Positions 22,325 to 34,536 of a stretch of 64,000 bases of DNA are shown piece by piece (position 1 is the first letter of the stretch; each line of letters opens with the position of its first letter). The notes beneath the pieces are model-generated. The model was not told the origin of the DNA. It searched no databases and saw only the letters and a program-made list of their open reading frames with translations. Source of the DNA: Apodospora peruviana (lineage: Eukaryota; Ascomycota; Sordariomycetes; Sordariales; Lasiosphaeriaceae); contig JAUEDM010000002.1 in assembly GCA_033439685.1 (NCBI GenBank), positions 2,480,001-2,544,000 of the forward strand. Direction: 5' to 3'. Both the position numbers and the translations under genes were made by a program.

Positions 22325-23600
22325 GGGGCCAGATGAGACCGAATACTCTATGGATGATAAGAAGTGGTGAGCAAATAACTGTGTTTAACTGGTTTTGAAA
22401 GTCAAAAGTTGAAAGTGTGACTGGTGATTAGGAGAAAAGGGGACAGAACAGATGGGATGGATCGTCGAGACTTATGTACTTGTCAAACTTACATCACAAC
22501 ATGCCCAATCTCTTCAAACACCTAGACCCAATCGTCGTTGGAACTATCCAAGCCGCCCGACAGCGCCACGGCCTTGTGGTCCCGCGACTTGGCTCTGGGA
22601 ATACTTCACGATCCCGTTGATAGAAATAAAGGAGGACGATGGGCGTGCTCTGTTGTTGGTCGGTCAGCCAAGCTCCCAACAAAGTGTTTTGATTAAGCGC
22701 AAGGAACAGACGAGCAGAGACTGATGATACCCGCTGGGGCAGACCGACTTGGAACGAGTATAAGACTACACGGGATTAATGGTCTGAAACGGACTGATCC
22801 GTTATCTCGGCGATGATGCCGGGCTGTATGTACGGTCGCTGGTGTGCGAAGGAAGCCAAGCCGACTTCCACTTCGACCAACACAACCACGGTCTGTCTGA
22901 CTTGGAGATCTTGGGGCTGGCTGACTACCTAGTTGGCTGGAGGCTCTGTCTGGCCTCATCCCATCCTCATTGATCTCATCCACGGGATTGGGAGGGAGGA
23001 TGAGCAGTTGCTTGCGCCAGACACAACGTCGCCTCCTATGGTGTAAGAAATAGTACCGGGCGAGTGCAAAGTACGTAGGACCAGATTGAGGTAAGGACGA
23101 CCTACCTGGCGGGCGGGCGCGGTGTAAAGGCGTGGAAACGTAGTACTTGGGAGGTTTTATATTGTCGGATTTTCGAATACGCGAAAAAGGACCACAAGCC
23201 TTGTGATGGAAGAATAAGCTCCGGATCCTTCAGGGAGGTCGTCTAGACGTAATCCTTCCGGCAGGCCGTATATACACGTGACAAACACTATACCCCGTCA
23301 CCATATGTACCTAAGGTATTTATCAGGCGCTTAAAACCATAGATTGATATGTTGTCGTCTTCTGGAGACAGATTATTTTCCTCATCTAGGTTGGCCGTCG
23401 GGTCGGGTTATCGAGACCAGCGGTGCGGCATGATGAGTCGCCGCACCCAACCACATTAGTAAGGAAGACAACTGAAGGCAGTAAACCCATACCTACCCAG
23501 ATGTAAGATATCATATCAAGATATACATGGTTAATTCTCTACTCTTTTGGTTCCAAGAATCTAATCACCGCTGTATGTGTGTGCGCGCAAGTTAAATTCA
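22325..23600. other. Spacer, no gene seen
   Basis: No recognisable coding exon is present. A TACCTAAGGTA palindrome occurs near 23309. Confidence 0.45.
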
Positions 23601-24834
23601 TCATGTTAGCATACCAGGTGACCTTCCCCTCTCGCAACCAGACACACTCCAAGAAACGAAAACATCAGGAAAGGAGGAATGTAAAAACGAACCTTGCCTA
23701 AACGCCTCAGGATTCTCCGAAATCAGCCAATGCCCGGCCTCCACATCCACCAGCTCGAACCGCGGAAAGAACTGGCCGATGACCGGAATCACCTCGTCGG
23801 GAACGTACTTGCTCCGAGTACCCCTGATGAACAGCGCCGGCCGCTCGAAGCGGACCTGGCTGGTATCCTTGTACGGGAAATCCCCCAGATGGTCGAGCGC
23901 TTTACCCAAAACGTCTAGCGGCACCCGGAACTTTTGCGTGTCGGCGTCGGTCTTCGGCCGGTGCAGATTGCCGAGCAGGAATTGTCGGATCGTCAGCGAC
24001 TTCTCGTAAGGCTCGAGGATCTTGTCGGCCTCGGCCTGGCGCGCCACGTTGGCGGCGTCGACCTTCTTCATGCCCTGAACGTAGCGCGCAAAGTCACTCT
24101 CGAGCCGGGCGTCGACGGGCGCGTTGTCGACGGACACCAGGTTGGCGATCAGAGTCGGATGGCCGAGCGCGACTGTCATTGCTGTCTTTGCGCCCATGGA
24201 ATGCCCGATTAGGGTTGGCTGCTCGAGCCCGTGCTGCGAGATGAACTCGACCACGTCGGCCGCCATGGCCATGTAGTCGTGTCGGTGGTCATGGGGGGAT
24301 TCGCCGTGGTTACGGAGGTCCTTATTCCAAAGTTAACACAAAGAAACAGCCAAAAAAAAAGGGTAAGAACCCTCCTCACCAAAGCGTAGACGTGTCGTCC
24401 TAGGTCTCGTGCGAGTGCTCTGTAATAATATCATCCGTTAGCTTTCATTCCCTCTCTCCATCCCTCACTCTCTCTACCCCCCGCACTCTTATCCAAGCTA
24501 GACAACACGGACAAGCCCGATCACCTCACAGACCAAACCCCACGGTAACATGACAGAGTCAAACTGCGACACGGGTTACTCACTTACTTATACTCCGATT
24601 ATTCTTCTTGGAGCCAAACAAACCATGCAAAAACAAGATGGGCGACGTCTTCTCGTCTGGGACTGTCGGCTTAGCTGGAGCGTGGTGGTCGTAGACCAGC
24701 GGAACTGTCGCGAACCCTCTTCTTATTCTGCTTGCCGCCGCCACAGTTGGCCTTGTCAACAACAAAAACTGTGACGACAATGACGGTGATGCTAAATATT
24801 GCCGGGCAACGACTGCTCTGCTGGAAGAAAACAT
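23601..24834 (-). CDS. Mitochondrial alpha/beta hydrolase, ABHD11/IMO32 type
   Basis: Exons on the minus strand are 24584-24834, 24380-24419 and 24320 down to about 23601. The N-terminus is a typical presequence: Arg/Ser/Ala-rich, no acidic residues, ending near RRGFATVP. The hydrolase fold follows: LFLHGLFGSKKNNRSISK (oxyanion HG), ALARDLGRHVYALDLRNHGES, then GHSMGAKTA with the nucleophile Ser, RFERPALFIRGTRSKYVPDE, and the catalytic His in VEAGHWLISENPEAF. This is the order in ABHD11 and yeast Imo32, mitochondrial serine hydrolases; in animals ABHD11 protects lipoyl-enzyme assembly. Donor GTGAGT and the 40-nt second exon are fixed by the SISK-ALARDLG junction. The last codons are uncertain: the frame runs through to 23601, but a small terminal intron after EAFRQ is possible. 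Confidence 0.85.
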
Positions 24835-25245
24835 CTTTTTTTCTATAATAAACAGAAAAAGGAAACTGGCAAGTTTGGTTTATTGTACCCAGAAATGAAA
24901 ATGATAAAGGCACAGAAAGAGTGGATGAGTGAGTCGTCAAAAGGAGTGTTCGTTGACAATACCGAGATCGCGGCGGCGGTTGGAACCTGGGACAACGATG
25001 ACAATCGCGATTACAGAGCCGACAGTTTTGATGGAAATTACGAGCGCACGGACCATAATACACGTCATTTTACTGTACTGGTTTCGCCGGAGGTTCCGGC
25101 CCCACAACCCAGAGCCGGATCGGAGCAGGCCGGGACTACCAAACTCACTCCCTATCATACATAGGTACAGACAACAAACACCCCTAGACTAACATGGTCA
25201 TTTCCCCCTCAAAATAACTTCCTATCCCTGCTACATACATAGATA
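24835..25245. other. Spacer between two minus-strand genes
   Basis: The stretch holds the 3' region of the GH115 gene and the promoter of the hydrolase. No gene is seen. Confidence 0.5.
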
Positions 25246-28200
25246 CTAAGATATAATCATGCTCTCCGGCGGCCCCATCAAACTAGTCTTCACGCCGCCG
25301 ACATCCACCACCAATTTGGTCAGCACCATGGTCGGCTCCAACAACCACACCTTCAGCTCGTGCTTGCCAGCCGCCAACTTGCCCAAGCTCGCACTCTTCA
25401 CATAACTCCCCTTGACCACGGCGTCCGACCACCCGGCCGGCTGGCTGCTCCCGTCGTTCAGCGGGACCGGCTGCACCGTGGTCTGCGCGCCGCCGTCAAC
25501 CGCAAACGTGTACCGGTTCGGACTCGTCGGGTTCGCGTTCTCCGACGGGCTGAGATAGAAAGTCAAGGACGCCGAACTGGTCGCCGTAAACGTGTAGAAG
25601 CTGTACGTGAGCGCAGGCCCCTTCCCGGGCGCATACGACACGCTCTTGGTCGGCAACTTGACCCCCGACAGCGTGCGGCCGTAGTCTGGTACGACGACGT
25701 ATTCGTTTCCTCCTGCCACAAAATGTTCGGCTTCGAGTGACACAGCCCCGCTAGCCTCGATATGCCCCTTAAAGTCTGCCGGTACCGTCGGGTTCTCGAT
25801 CGGCAGGATCACCGTGGCCGTGGCGCTGGCGCTGCCCGCGACGGTCAGGGTGGCGGAGCTGGACCCGGCCGGCGCGGCGGTCCAGTCGACCGTCACGATG
25901 GAGCGGATGTCGGAGCCAGCGCCGGGGGCGGTTATGGTTGACTTGGCGTTGGTGATCTTGACGTAAGGGGTGTCCGACGTGATGGTGTACGAGAACGTGC
26001 CGTTGTCGCGCGCGTAGACGTCCAGCCATCGCTGCTCGCTGGGGGCTGTGAACCGGCTGAGCGCCGGCAGAGTGAGTTTTGCAGTGGTTGGGAAGAACGA
26101 TGTGCCGTACTGCACCGAGACGCCCATGAGAGCGTTCTTGACCGACGAGGTGACAGTAGTTTGCTTTGGGATGGAGTTCGACGATGGCTCTTGCCAGTTG
26201 TTGTACCCAATATGCGTCTGGTCCATAAAGTGGTTCCATTTGCCATTCAGCAGAGTGTGGAATCTCTTGGCAATGTCCTTGTCTGTTTGAAAGGCAGTCT
26301 GCACGTCTCTGGCGAACTGGTTGGCACTCACGCGGTGCTCGTTCGCCAGTTTGCCGCCGAGCGCTGTCTTTGTGTAGATCTCGTAGACGGTCTTGCCGGC
26401 CAAGACGGGATGCAACACCACCTCGAAGAAGGAGATCTGCGTCGCGCTGGGCAATTTTTCGTAGACAGCCTGCGCACTGGCGACCAGATCGGTCCACTCT
26501 TTGTAGTTGAGTTCCGCCTCATCGTAGTTGACGGCACTGAAGGCGAAAGGCGTGCGACTCAGATCCTCATATTTCATGCGCGAGAGCAGTTTTCCGTAGA
26601 TGGTCATGATGGAAGCGGTTGAATCTGCTGCGTCGTCTCCAAACTGCCGTGCGCTCCAGTCTTTTAGCCATTCGGTAGTGCTTCCCGGATCGTCGAAACT
26701 CGCTCGATCCCAGGCAAGTGCCATGAAGTGGGCGGTGGGAAGTTCCTATACCCATCCGATTAGTGTCCGAAGAACATCAAAAGACTCCAGATCAACATAC
26801 CAAAGCCTTGAGATCTCCCACGTTGGCGATCCAAATCTTGTCGACCCCACGGTCATACGCGAGACTCATCTGCTCCCATGTCTTTTGCAGCTGGATGGTG
26901 TTGATCCACTTGTAGTTACTGGAAAAGGGTGTCAGAACAGCAGACGTAGAGAGAGAACGTGGATTCACTCACCGAGGGTCGCCGACATAGTCGAAATGGT
27001 AATACATGCCCGTTCCGCCGCTCCGGTTGATTTCTTTGCCGATCGGGATTCTGCGGATGTTGCCCCGGTTGTCGTCACTCCATAGCAGCGTCACGTCGTC
27101 CGAGACGTCCATGCCCTTTTGCCAGTACCCTGGGACTTCCTATGACATCTGTTAGTCACTACATGAACCATACAACGCCAGTAGTATAGGACTCGATGCC
27201 CACACCCACCTTGTACATGACCCAGGCCTGTGGTATTTCTGACAGGGGCTTGCCAAGAGTCTTGGTAAGGGTCGCTTGCTGCCACTTGATCACCTCTTCC
27301 AGCGCCGAGGAGGTCAATGTTGCAGATGCAGCATCGCCGGACCCTCGCATGCCCAGAGTGTAAATGGTGCTCCAGTTCTTGGACCTCGTCGCTCCTTCTT
27401 GCATGAAGGACTGGACACCGGCCCTGTTGCCCTTCCAATCCCACGACCCCTTCAAGAATCTCGACTGTTCCTTGTCTGCTCGGGCCTGGCCAACTGTCAG
27501 TGACTTCTGTTTGGTCCACGGAATGTTGTTGTATAATACATACCATGGGCTCGTGATGACTAGTGCCCATAAAAATACCATATTCCGTCGCCATCGGTCC
27601 GTTCTTGGGGTCATCCAAGTAGAACATGCTCGACCACATTGCCGGCCACACATAGTTGCCCTTGAGCCGGAGGACAAGGTCGAATATGCGCTTGTAGAAA
27701 TCGCTGACAAAGGCGCTTCCATACTGGCTGTCCTTAAAGTTTGCGTGACCCCATCCTGTGAGAGCTGGTGCTTCATCATTCAGAAAGATGCCGCGGTACT
27801 TGACCGACGGAGGACCCTCGGTGCGGACAGTGCTGCTGGCCCAGATGTACTGCCTCTTGGTCGGCGGCACGTCAGCCCAGTAGTGCCACGGCGACACGCC
27901 AATCTGCTCCGAGACCTCGTAGGCCCCAAAGACAGTACCACGCAGGTCAGAGCCGGCAATGACAAAAACCGAGTCCTGCCCAGCCCAGGGAGCCTGCAAC
28001 ACCTGTTGAGAGTATGTCTCCCACTTCTTGGCGACTGCTGCGACGTCTAGCTTCGCGGACGTGACCAGGTTGTCGACAAGGCTGGACTGTCCAATAGTGC
28101 CAATAACGATGATGGGTCTTGAGCTGGTCTTCTGGGAGCTGGTTTTCCAGTCGGCCGTCACCACGGTACCATTGACGCCCAGCACCTTGCCAAAGTCGGC

Positions 28201-28404
28201 TGCGAGGTCGTTGGCCACCCGAATTACTCCGGGCAAGTCATCCGGGGCAACTCTGATTTCCGGGGCGATATGTGGTCCGCCGAGCTGGTAGCCAGTGCCT
28301 TCGGCCGAGAAAGTAAACGCGGAAGGCTTCTTTTTGTAAGCGGCCCCTGAACCGCTAAAATACAGGGTGCCAATGGCAAGACTGAGCAGACGGACAAAGG
28401 CCAT
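25246..28404 (-). CDS. Secreted alpha-glucuronidase, glycoside hydrolase family 115
   Basis: Five exons (27544-28404, 27210-27485, 26973-27139, 26801-26918, 25246-26745, minus) join exactly in frame to 973 residues, the normal size for GH115. These extracellular enzymes remove (4-O-methyl)glucuronic acid from internal xylose residues of xylan. I chose the ATG at 28404 because it begins a clear signal peptide (MAFVRLLSLAIGTLYFSGSG); an in-frame non-ATG extension upstream is ignored. Family hallmarks are PSVKYRGIFLNDEAPALTGW, LRLKGNYVWPAMW, EYGIFMGTSHHEPM and VSDDVTLLWSDDNRGNIRRI, followed by the helical middle region. Last come a C-terminal beta-rich domain and a region with HIEASGAVSLEAEHF. 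Introns are 58-83 nt. The gene is divergent from SRP72. Confidence 0.93.
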
Positions 28405-29286
28405 TTTCAGCAGTCTGCTGGACAGAACTGCAGCAAGACCTTGTCTTGAACAATCGACCACCGACTAGGCGGACACACACATGGAAGAATGCCATCTTTT
28501 AAGGAGAGACGATGCCAAATTACTAGGCGGTGGTTCCACGAGCAACAACCATATGGAAGAATCGCGCAATAAAGAAAAAGACACGGAGCTGGAAGTTTCC
28601 AAGAAAGCGGTTAAAGTAAGGCACCCTGGGGAGGGACATTGGCCGCTTGGCATCAATTACGAACGACATATGGATATTATACATGTATAAATATTCTCCT
28701 TGGTGCTCCAGATCAGGCGATTTTGTGGACGGAAAAATAATTTCCGTTTTCTGAATACCGGTCCTGCGGATTTGGATATCAGGGGGACTCGGAAGGTTAC
28801 TCGTGGAGGGCGTCTAATCAAGTCTCTGATTTTGAAGGAAAGATCCGGGTTTGACATTTGTTACCTGCCAAGATGTGTTTACCTGAGGTGGAATGAACAT
28901 GATCGGATCAAGAACCGAGAAGGATTGGGCAGTAATTGGGCACATCGAATTCGGAAATAAATGTATGTTTGAGTTTGCGATGCGGAGACAAAAGATGGCG
29001 ATAAGGCTGAGAGGTTCAATTTCTACCCCACAAAATAAATCACGAAAATAATCCCCTGAGTGGCCCTTTGCTGCCCCGCATTTTGGAAAGGAACAGGCAC
29101 CACCAGTTCGACCTCATCCAACAGCTCACCGAGTGGGCACTTGGGCACGACTGCGGAGCCACTACAACAGACGAGTCAACAACAACAACTCACCCGGTCC
29201 CCAACGTCAGAAACAAAACCCCCAAAGAGCATGTTTGTGCAGTTATAATAGACGAGACAAGACCCGACATCACGACCACCTCGACA
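28405..29286. promoter_or_regulatory. Divergent promoter region of the GH115 gene and SRP72
   Basis: An 880-bp spacer with AT-rich tracts (for example TATAAATATT near 28684 and AAAATAAATC near 29031). It must contain the promoters of both genes; no specific binding site can be assigned by eye. Confidence 0.45.
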
Positions 29287-31389
29287 ATGGCAAACCCCGC
29301 CATTGCAGCGCTCAACTCGCTGCTGCGCGGCACCAGCATCGACGACGACACCGAAGCCCTCAAGCTCGCCAATGCCGCCATCAAGTCCGCCAAGCCCAAC
29401 AGTCCCGACCTCGTCACCGCCCAACACGCGCGAGTCGTCGCCCTCCTGAAGCTCGACCGCTTCGACGATGCGCTCAGGGCTCTCGCCGAAGGCGGCTCAG
29501 CCCTCGACAAGCTATGCGTGATGGAGAAGGCATATGCCCTCTACAAGACTGGGGATCTCGACAGCGCCGGCTCCGTGCTCAATGGCGCCGGTACTAGCCC
29601 CGAGCATCGCGGCCTGAAGCACGTCGCCGCACAAGTCGCATACCGTGCCGAGAGATCGGAGGATGCCGCCGCCATATATCGGGACCTGTGGGCATCACAA
29701 GAAGGTGCACGGTTGGGCGAAGAGAACGACTTGCGGATCAACCGTCTGGCGACGAATGCGCAGCTGGAGTGGCAGGGCAAGGGCTGGGCGGTACCCGAGG
29801 AGCAAAAGAAGCCCGGCAGGGAAGAGTTGGAGGCGTTCGAGACGGCATACAACTCTGCTTGCGGCTGCATATCTCGAGGCGACTTTGCCAAGGCGGCCGT
29901 CCTGCTCAAACGCTCTAGAGATCTGTGCGAGTCATCTGAAGACCTGAGCGAAGAGGAAAGGAAGGCGGAGCTGGTGCCCATCCTAGTACAGCAAGCTTAT
30001 GTTTTCATACGGCTGGGCAAAGTGGACGAGGCTGCGAGTCTGCACAAGTCCATTCAGCTGTCCGAGTAAGCGTCTACTCTATCTTCCCGGTCAACTCGAG
30101 TTTTCTAACATCATATCAAAAGTGTATCGGATGAGTCTACCAAAGCCATTCTACGAAGCAATATCCTCGTCCTCCAAGCCGAGAGCAACCCCTTTATGGC
30201 ACAACGTATGGCCCAATCCATGCCAGAAATCACCGGCAACGACCGACTGTTCGACTACCAAACCTCCACCTTTCAGCGAAACAAGTACACTATCGAGCTT
30301 CAGGCGCAGAAATTCTCCGGAGTCCAGAAACGTACATCTCGCATCCTGGCTAGGGAGCCTCTGCCGAACATCTCCCCTGCCAAGTGCGATCTGGGTGTGC
30401 TCAACGCAGCAGGCGCCTGCGAACTGAAGACAGGTCGGGAAGCCCTACGTGCCATTCTCCCTCTCCTCGAGACCCGGCCAGACGACGTCGGGCTTCTCCT
30501 CACCATCATCCAGCTTTACATCCAGCTACAGAACCCCATGCCCGCTCTCAATCTTCTGGAAGCATTTTTCAAACGGCTCGAGACGGCCACCACCGCCGAC
30601 CATGCCGACGTCCGCTTCGCACCGGGCCTCGTCGCCTTGGCGGTAACCCTATACCGCCAACAGGGCCGACATTCGGCCGTCCGTACGGAGCTCGCCAAGG
30701 CAGCCGCGCACTGGCAAAAGCGAGCCCCTCCGTCCGCAACCGGGAACGGCAACCCTCTAATCCGCGAAGCCGGCATCGAGCTCCTACGGTCGTCGCATCC
30801 CGCAGACCTGGCCGCTGCCGGGGAGGCCTTCTCGTATCTCGTCACCGCTCAACCTGGCGACCGCACCGCCACAGCGGGACTTGTGGCTAGCTTTGCGACC
30901 AGCGACTTTGCGAAAGTGCAACCACACCTCGACATCCTTCCGCCAGTGGAGAGGATGACGAGTGACGTGGACGTGGAAGCGTTGGTCAACGGCGGCGTGG
31001 CCACTCTGGCGCCTAAGGCAGCCCCACCACAAAGCAAGAAACGAGCTCTGGAAGAGACTGCAGCAGAAAAGCAGCAGCAACAGCCGGCATCCAAGAAGCC
31101 CCGCCGCCGCAAGCTGCCGAAGAACTACGATGAGAACAAGAAGCCGGACCCGGAGCGGTGGCTGCCGCTGCGTGACCGCAGCAGCTACAGGCCCAAGGGT
31201 AAAAAGGGTAAGAAGCGGGCGCAGGAATCGACCCAGGGCGGTGTGGTCAAGGAGGAAGAGACTCTTGAGCTGGCTGGCGGTGCTGGTTCGGTCAAGGTTG
31301 AGAAGGCGCCTGTGGGCGGTGGTGGTGGTGGTGGCGGCGGCGGCGGCGGTGGTGGTGGTAATAAGAAGAAGAAGAAAGGCAAGAAATAG
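29287..31389 (+). CDS. SRP72: Signal recognition particle subunit SRP72
   Basis: Two exons (29287-30065 and 30123-31389; donor GTAAGC, 57-nt intron) give 681 residues. SRP72 binds SRP68 and the S domain of SRP RNA in the cytosolic particle that targets ribosomes to the ER. The N-terminal 550 residues are TPR-like helical repeats, starting MANPAIAALNSLLRG, with AHKLxx-type pairs such as ALVKLDRFDDAL and KAYALYKTGDLDSA. The C-terminal basic RNA-binding motif is diagnostic: KKPRRRKLPKNYDENKKPDP followed by ERWLPLRDRSSYRPKGKKGK. After it come a Gly run of about 15 residues and a Lys-rich end. The ATG follows an in-frame leader without a better start and matches the family N-terminus. Confidence 0.93.
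31314..31360 (+). repeat. GGT/GGC trinucleotide run (poly-Gly)
   Basis: A GGT/GGC repeat near the 3' end of SRP72 encodes a polyglycine tract between the RNA-binding motif and the Lys-rich tail. Such runs vary in length between strains. Confidence 0.85.
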
Positions 31390-32118
31390 AGCGGTGGGTT
31401 TGCATTTTTGTCTTAATAGATGGGTTGGCTACAATTACAAACTCCTCCCACCTCCCTACCGTCCATAGGTAATATTATCACCACCATTTGTCAAGTCAGA
31501 TAATGCATGTGGTGCTTCCAAGAGGACTGGTTACGTACCTCCTGTATGGTCCACCTCTCCTAAGGCTCTCTCTATTCTCCTTCTTTGGTACACGGTCTTA
31601 GCCTCCTTTTCTTGGGCTACCTATCTCACAATTAGCCGCAACGGCTTCGATACCCGCCCACACTCACGCACACCCCTGTCTCGCTGCACGAAACTCATCC
31701 CCTCTTTTCCTTTTCCCCCACGATTGACGAACGGGAAAGGTCCAACAACCCCTCATTGTTCGCAAGCCAAACATGACGATCCGCTGCCTGCGGCCGGACG
31801 GATATCTTCCAGGCCGCCCGAGCGAGTTGCTGCAGTAGTGGAACCATTGTGTGTTTGCGGGATGAATTACTAGCTTGGTTGAATCTAATAACTTCTCTCG
31901 AGGTTGTCGTGTCCCTCTCTTTCTTTCGGCTTTTTTCTTTATGGTTGTTCCCCGGTGATTCATGATTTGAACTTGCCTTTCCCCTTTTTTTGGGACACAG
32001 GTTCACAGCTCACCACTACCACCATTGGAAGTACATAACCTTACACACCTCGGATTCATATAAACCACCCCCAACCCACCTACCTAGGTACCTTAAGATA
32101 TCTCAGAAGCAGACAAAA
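31390..32118. other. Spacer: SRP72 3' region and DUF2264 promoter
   Basis: CT-rich and AT-rich non-coding DNA. A TATAAA box (32059-32064) and an overlapping TACCTAGGTACC palindrome near 32091 precede the downstream gene. Confidence 0.5.
32059..32064 (+). promoter_or_regulatory. Candidate TATA box of the DUF2264 gene
   Basis: TATAAA lies 55 nt before the start codon, in a leader that turns CA/CC-rich downstream. The position suits a short 5' leader. Confidence 0.4.
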
Positions 32119-34278
32119 ATGTCCAGACAAGCAACCACCGGGCTCGTGATCCCCTACGACGGCATCCACCCCTTCGCGCAAGTCGCCCTCACAGACCGTT
32201 CATCGGTCCAAGAGCTCCTGCGCACCCTCCTCGATCCGCTGGAACCCTTTTTCTCGCCCCAGAAAGCGCGCGTGCGCTGCCCCGGCGCCACGGCCGTGCG
32301 GTTCGACCAGACCGCCTCGGAAGTGGAAGGGATCTGCCGCCCTCTGTGGGGGCTCGCGTGCCTGCTGGCCGGCGGGGGCGAGTACCGCGGGACGCAATGG
32401 TGGATCGATGGCATCCGGGCCGGTACCGACCCCGAAAGTCCCGAGTACTGGGGGTATCCGCGGGACAACGACCAGCGGATGGTGGAGATGTGTCCGCTTG
32501 GGTACGCGCTGGCCGTGGCGCCCGTGATTTGGGATTCACTGACCCAAAGGGAGAGAGAGAATGTGGAGGCGTGGTTGGGGAATTCTATCAATGAGAAGAA
32601 GTATGTTTGTGTTCCGACGGTATGTGTGAGAGAAAAGAAAGGTTTGCTGACTGACTGATATCAAGTATGCCCAACACAAACTGGCTATGGTTCCGCGTGT
32701 TCGCCAACCTCGGCTTAAAGAAACAAGGCGGCAAGTTCTCGCAAGAGCGTCTTGATGCAGATATCGAGCATCTTAACACCTTCTACCGGGGAGATGGCTG
32801 GTCCAACGACGGGCCGGAGGGAATCCATCGTCTGTCTCTCTCTTTCTTCTTTTATTTCTTTCGCACAAAACAACAACTGCTGACAATGGTACGTTACCAA
32901 AGAAATGGACTACTACTCCTCCAGCTTCGCCATCCATTTCCTCCAGCTCCTCTACGCCAAACTCGCGGGCGAAGACGAGCCGGAGCGCGCGGCCGAGTTA
33001 AAAAAACGCGCCCAGATGGCCGCCCTCGACCTGGCGCACTACTACGACAAGGAGGGGCGATCGATCCCCTTCGGCCGCAGCGTCGGCTACCGTTTCGCCA
33101 TGGTCTCGTTCTGGGGCGCCTGCGCGTACGCCGACATCGACCTGCCCGCCCCTTTAACCTGGGGCATGGTCAAGGGCATCGTGATGCGCCACCTGCGCTG
33201 GTGGCAGACGCAGCACGACATGTGGTCGCCCGCCGGCACGCTGACGGTCGGCTACTCGTACCCCAACATGTACATGGCCGAGAACTACAACAGCCCCGGG
33301 TCGCCGTACTGGGCCTGCCTGGCGTTTATATGTCTCGCCGTGCCCGAGACGCACCCCTTCTGGACTTCGGAAGAAGAAGACCAGTGGTCGGTCCTCCCCT
33401 CAACAAAAGCACTGAAGCAGCCGGGCCATATCATGAGCTACCTTGGCGGCCACTGCATGCTCTTGTCGTCCGGCCAGGCGTGCAGCTACCCGATGAAGGG
33501 CACGCACGCGAAATACGGCTGCTTTGCCTATAGCAGCGCTTATGCGTATTCCGTGCCCCCCGGTCTGTTCACGCTCGAGCAGTACGCGCTCGCGTCGCAG
33601 CTGGGTTTGTCGGATGATGGGGGTGAGTACTGGAAGACGCGCCGCTTGTCCGAGTCAACCCTCGAGATGAGGGATGATAATCCGGTGCTGGTGTCGCTGT
33701 GGTCGCCATTCCCGGACGTTAGGGTCACAACGTACCTGCTACCGCCGACCGAGGCGGCGACCAACTGGCACCTGCGCGTGCATAATATTGTTGCAGGTCG
33801 CGAGGTCATGACGGCGGACGGATCGTTTGCCATCTCGAACCAGCGCGCCGCGGACGGGCGGTATCTGGATTTGTGGGACGCCGAAAAGGGAGAGGGTACC
33901 CAGCCGAAGCTGATTGGAAATTATGATTTGAGTACGCCTGAGGCGTGGGCGACGGGCGCCAAGGGGGCGTTCGCGGTGAGTGTCAAGGCTGGTGCGGTGG
34001 GTATACGCGCGCTTGAAGGTGAGGAGACCGGACGTACCGCGACGTTGGTGAATGCGGATCCGAATTCCAATTTGGTTGAGAGTCGGACGACGATCCCGAC
34101 GCTGCAGCATACTGTTAAGAAGGGGGAGAGCGTGTGGTATGTGAGTGGGATTTATGCAAAGCCACCACCGCCGCCGGGCGGGGACTCGAAAGTGGATGGG
34201 AAGAGTTATTTGGATGGGTGGGATACGCTGCCGGAGATTCCGTGTTGGTTGAGGGAGGAGATTGGGTTGGGTGCTTGA
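32119..34278 (+). CDS. DUF2264 family protein
   Basis: Three exons (32119-32600, 32666-32829, 32903-34278) join exactly to 673 residues. The introns carry GTATGT and GTCTGT donors. The family (DUF2264) is found in bacteria and fungi; the fold is probably (alpha/alpha)6-barrel-like and often linked to polysaccharide metabolism, but no activity is established to my knowledge. Visible hallmarks are GATAVRFDQTASEVEGICRP, LWGLACLLAGGGEYRG, EYWGYPRDNDQRMVEMCPLG and NTNWLWFRVFANL. Further on are GDGWSNDGPEGIHQMDYYSS, SFAIHFLQLLYAKL, IPFGRSVGYRFAM and YSSAYAYSVPPG. There is no signal peptide, so it is probably cytosolic. The start ATG precedes the conserved N-terminus by a few residues. It converges with the dioxygenase pseudogene. 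Confidence 0.88.
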
Positions 34279-34536
34279 ACGGGACGGTCAGGAGATTTTG
34301 ATGATGACATGACATGACAATGCCGTACAGTTACTTATATGGAAGGAAGTGTCGCGATGGACAGATACATGGCTACCCTGGTTCAACGATTGATTATTTT
34401 AGTATTGAATGGTGATTCGGGGTGAGGGAGAATGTAATTCTGATCTCACGGAAGCATGATGGGGGTGTGTGTATTAAGGGTGTTATTCCATCATACCATA
34501 CCAAGATACTAAATGATAGAGGTATCTGCTAACCAT

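Noticed and set aside
22315..22371. Short ATG frame on the plus strand ending just at a GTGAGC donor-like site
   Set aside because: It looked like a possible first exon, but I could not find a following exon in phase with protein-like sequence.
24584..24600. Alternative donor GTATAA at the end of hydrolase exon 1
   Set aside because: It breaks the frame into the next exon; the GTGAGT donor a few bases on gives the family sequence SISKALARDLG.
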